DNA of 6,484 nt from Nitrospirae bacterium RIFCSPLOW2_12_42_9. GTDB taxonomy: Bacteria > Nitrospirota > 9FT-COMBO-42-15 > HDB-SIOI813. This document shows, piece by piece, positions 5,313-6,484 of this stretch (positions are counted from its first letter, which is position 1; each line of letters starts with the position of its first letter). Both the position numbers and the translations under genes were made by a program. The stretch is from assembly GCA_001805205.1 (NCBI GenBank), contig MHER01000047.1, positions 1 through 6,484 of the forward strand. The letters run 5' to 3'. The notes below the pieces were generated by a model that did no database searches, was not told the DNA's origin, and saw only the letters and a list, made by a program, of their open reading frames with translations.

Positions 5313-6395
5313 CTAAAACGAGACGGCCCATTGTATTGCATATTCATTGTATTTATCATTATCGTCATCAACCAGTCTTCCCTCTGCCTTAATACAACTC
5401 CTGTAATTCGTATTATATTTAATCCCTACAATGGTTTCATTTAAGTCACCTGAACTTAAGGCACTGAAGTATTTATCCCCTGCCTCAACATTTCTGCTTT
5501 CTGTTAAGACATATGGCATCCACTGTTCATTAAGGCTATATGTAAGCAATATATAGTATCCATTATTAATCTTATCCTCATCAATGCCATTCTTATCTTT
5601 GTTCCTTATATAGAAATAATCCCCCCCTATTTCAAAACCATTAACATTGAATAAGAAGGCAGGTACTATTATTGTCTGTAATATATCTATATCTACAGGG
5701 GACCCATCAACTAAGAGCCCTTCCTTGCTGTGCACCCTCTGATAATTTCCGGATATGCCTACTTTAAGATTCTGTAAAAAACCAGGCTTTGCTGAAAAAC
5801 TGAAGGCAATTGATTTATTACTATTGTTGTCTGAATCAACGTTTGGATATAATAATATGTCATTATTGTCATCTTCAATGATCTGATCCCCATTTCCCAG
5901 CATAATATCGTACATAAAAACAGAATCACCGGCCTTAAATCTGCCAACTGCATTTATGCCTATGGTGTGTGTAGGCAATACTCCTCCATCGTCTTCAAAC
6001 TTTAATATCTCCGGCCTATCTATGGTTGGCTGTAGTTGTGCCCCATGATGGTATGAAATATTCCAGAATCCTAACGGGGTATGAAATCTGCCGGCCCTGA
6101 TTTTAATCGCATCAACAAATATATAACCCACATGGAATCTTTCCAAATCTATTAGCCCTTCTTCAGGATCGATGAGTATCTCTCCAAGGATATCCAGTCT
6201 ATCGTTAATAACCTCTGATATATACAAGTCCATACCGCCCACAATAAAACTTCCATATTTGTGTTCATTGTTATCTGATCCTTTAACAGTCTCAAAATCA
6301 ATATTGGCAAATCCCTTAAACTCAAATGCCCCGGCATCCTCTTTAAGAGATATGACAACAAAGACAATCACCAATAATGACAATATCTTTTTCAC
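5313..6395 (-). CDS. Porin-like outer-membrane beta-barrel protein
   Basis: A 360-aa protein from GTG at 6395, with a signal peptide: KK at 2-3, hydrophobic core about 4-17, AGA before a likely cleavage after A23. The mature protein begins FEFKGFANIDFE and alternates hydrophobic and polar residues as in transmembrane beta strands. It carries the block KIRAGRFHTPLGFWN, typical of OprO/OprP-like (phosphate-selective type) porins and related barrels. It ends in Phe after AIQWAVS, the usual C-terminal signal for barrel insertion. Several Asp/Asn-rich stretches look like surface loops. Pore selectivity cannot be assigned. An in-frame GTG at 6419 would add eight residues in front of the signal peptide and is rejected because the G7 tract stands 8 nt before 6395. 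It is the first gene of the visible - strand series; its promoter would be beyond the window. It shares its leader and start codon with cheW through the 96-nt repeat. Confidence 0.86.
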   Translation of the reverse strand: MKKILSLLVIVFVVISLKEDAGAFEFKGFANIDFETVKGSDNNEHKYGSFIVGGMDLYISEVINDRLDILGEILIDPEEGLIDLERFHVGYIFVDAIKIRAGRFHTPLGFWNISYHHGAQLQPTIDRPEILKFEDDGGVLPTHTIGINAVGRFKAGDSVFMYDIMLGNGDQIIEDDNNDILLYPNVDSDNNSNKSIAFSFSAKPGFLQNLKVGISGNYQRVHSKEGLLVDGSPVDIDILQTIIVPAFLFNVNGFEIGGDYFYIRNKDKNGIDEDKINNGYYILLTYSLNEQWMPYVLTESRNVEAGDKYFSALSSGDLNETIVGIKYNTNYRSCIKAEGRLVDDDNDKYNEYAIQWAVSF

Positions 6396-6484
6396 CTGAA
6401 AATCCCCCCCAAACACCACGCTGTAGGGACAAACCTTTAGGTTTGTCCCTTTCCTGTTGGACAGACCTAAAGGTCTGTCCCTAC
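6389..6484 (-). repeat. 96-nt repeat, copy 2: hairpins, G7 tract and porin start
   Basis: Identical to 4710-4805. In the gene direction it supplies hairpin B (6480-6459), hairpin A (6449-6426), the G7 tract (6410-6404) and the GTG start of the porin (6395). The 62-nt palindromic core (6423-6484) ends exactly at the last base of the window, so whether the identity goes further cannot be seen. With copy 1 it forms direct repeats around the porin and binding-protein genes. Confidence 0.93.
6404..6410 (-). promoter_or_regulatory. G7 tract acting as porin ribosome binding site
   Basis: The same seven-G tract as before cheW, 8 nt upstream of the GTG at 6395. It decides for this start over the GTG at 6419. 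Confidence 0.55.

Noticed and set aside
5759..6399. Small open frames within the porin gene on both strands
   Set aside because: They are shadows of the porin frame, without ribosome binding sites or recognisable domains.
6396..6419. Porin start at the in-frame GTG at 6419
   Set aside because: It would put eight residues in front of a normal KK-hydrophobic signal peptide and lies upstream of the G7 tract within the repeat.

Overview
The window looks like a motility/chemotaxis region of a Gram-negative bacterium of moderate to low GC. An outer-membrane porin-like protein and two proteins with signal peptides imply an outer membrane and periplasm. CheC and CheD together with an HDOD protein suggest a lineage such as Nitrospirota or a former deltaproteobacterium rather than an enteric. 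The lineage is an inference; no marker gene is present.

Layout: on the + strand, positions 1-1327 hold the 3' part of cheC, then cheD and a cheY-like receiver. They are joined by two 4-nt ATGA stop/start overlaps. A perfect 24-bp-arm palindrome follows. All other genes lie on the - strand and read towards it. In transcription order they are a porin-like outer-membrane protein (6395-5313), a half-length PstS-like periplasmic binding protein (5296-4865), CheW (4716-4270), an HDOD signalling protein (4251-3397), a methyl-accepting chemotaxis protein (3322-1688) and a small charged Q-rich protein of unknown function (1691-1395). The two gene groups converge at about 1330-1395.

How the genes fit together: the MCP and CheW are the receptor and its coupling protein. 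CheD would deamidate (or modify) receptor glutamines. CheC would dephosphorylate CheY-P and bind CheD. The receiver is the output. The porin and binding protein could deliver a ligand to the receptor, but no transport permease is visible, so that link is inferred. CheA, CheB and CheR are not in the window.

The most unusual feature is the non-coding DNA. Three families of palindromic repeat sit exactly at gene boundaries. A 96-nt sequence occurs twice, with 100% identity, at the 5' ends of two unrelated genes (cheW and the porin). It carries two hairpins, a G7 Shine-Dalgarno-like tract and the GTG start codon itself. A 27-bp-arm palindrome between the HDOD and MCP genes contains the HDOD stop codon. 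A duplicated arm of the third palindrome contains the stop codon of the small unknown gene. Four annotated starts were therefore moved: cheD to 483, MCP to 3322, cheW to 4716 and the porin to 6395. There is no stretch of 300 bases without a gene, and no tRNA, rRNA, CRISPR array or transposase gene was seen.
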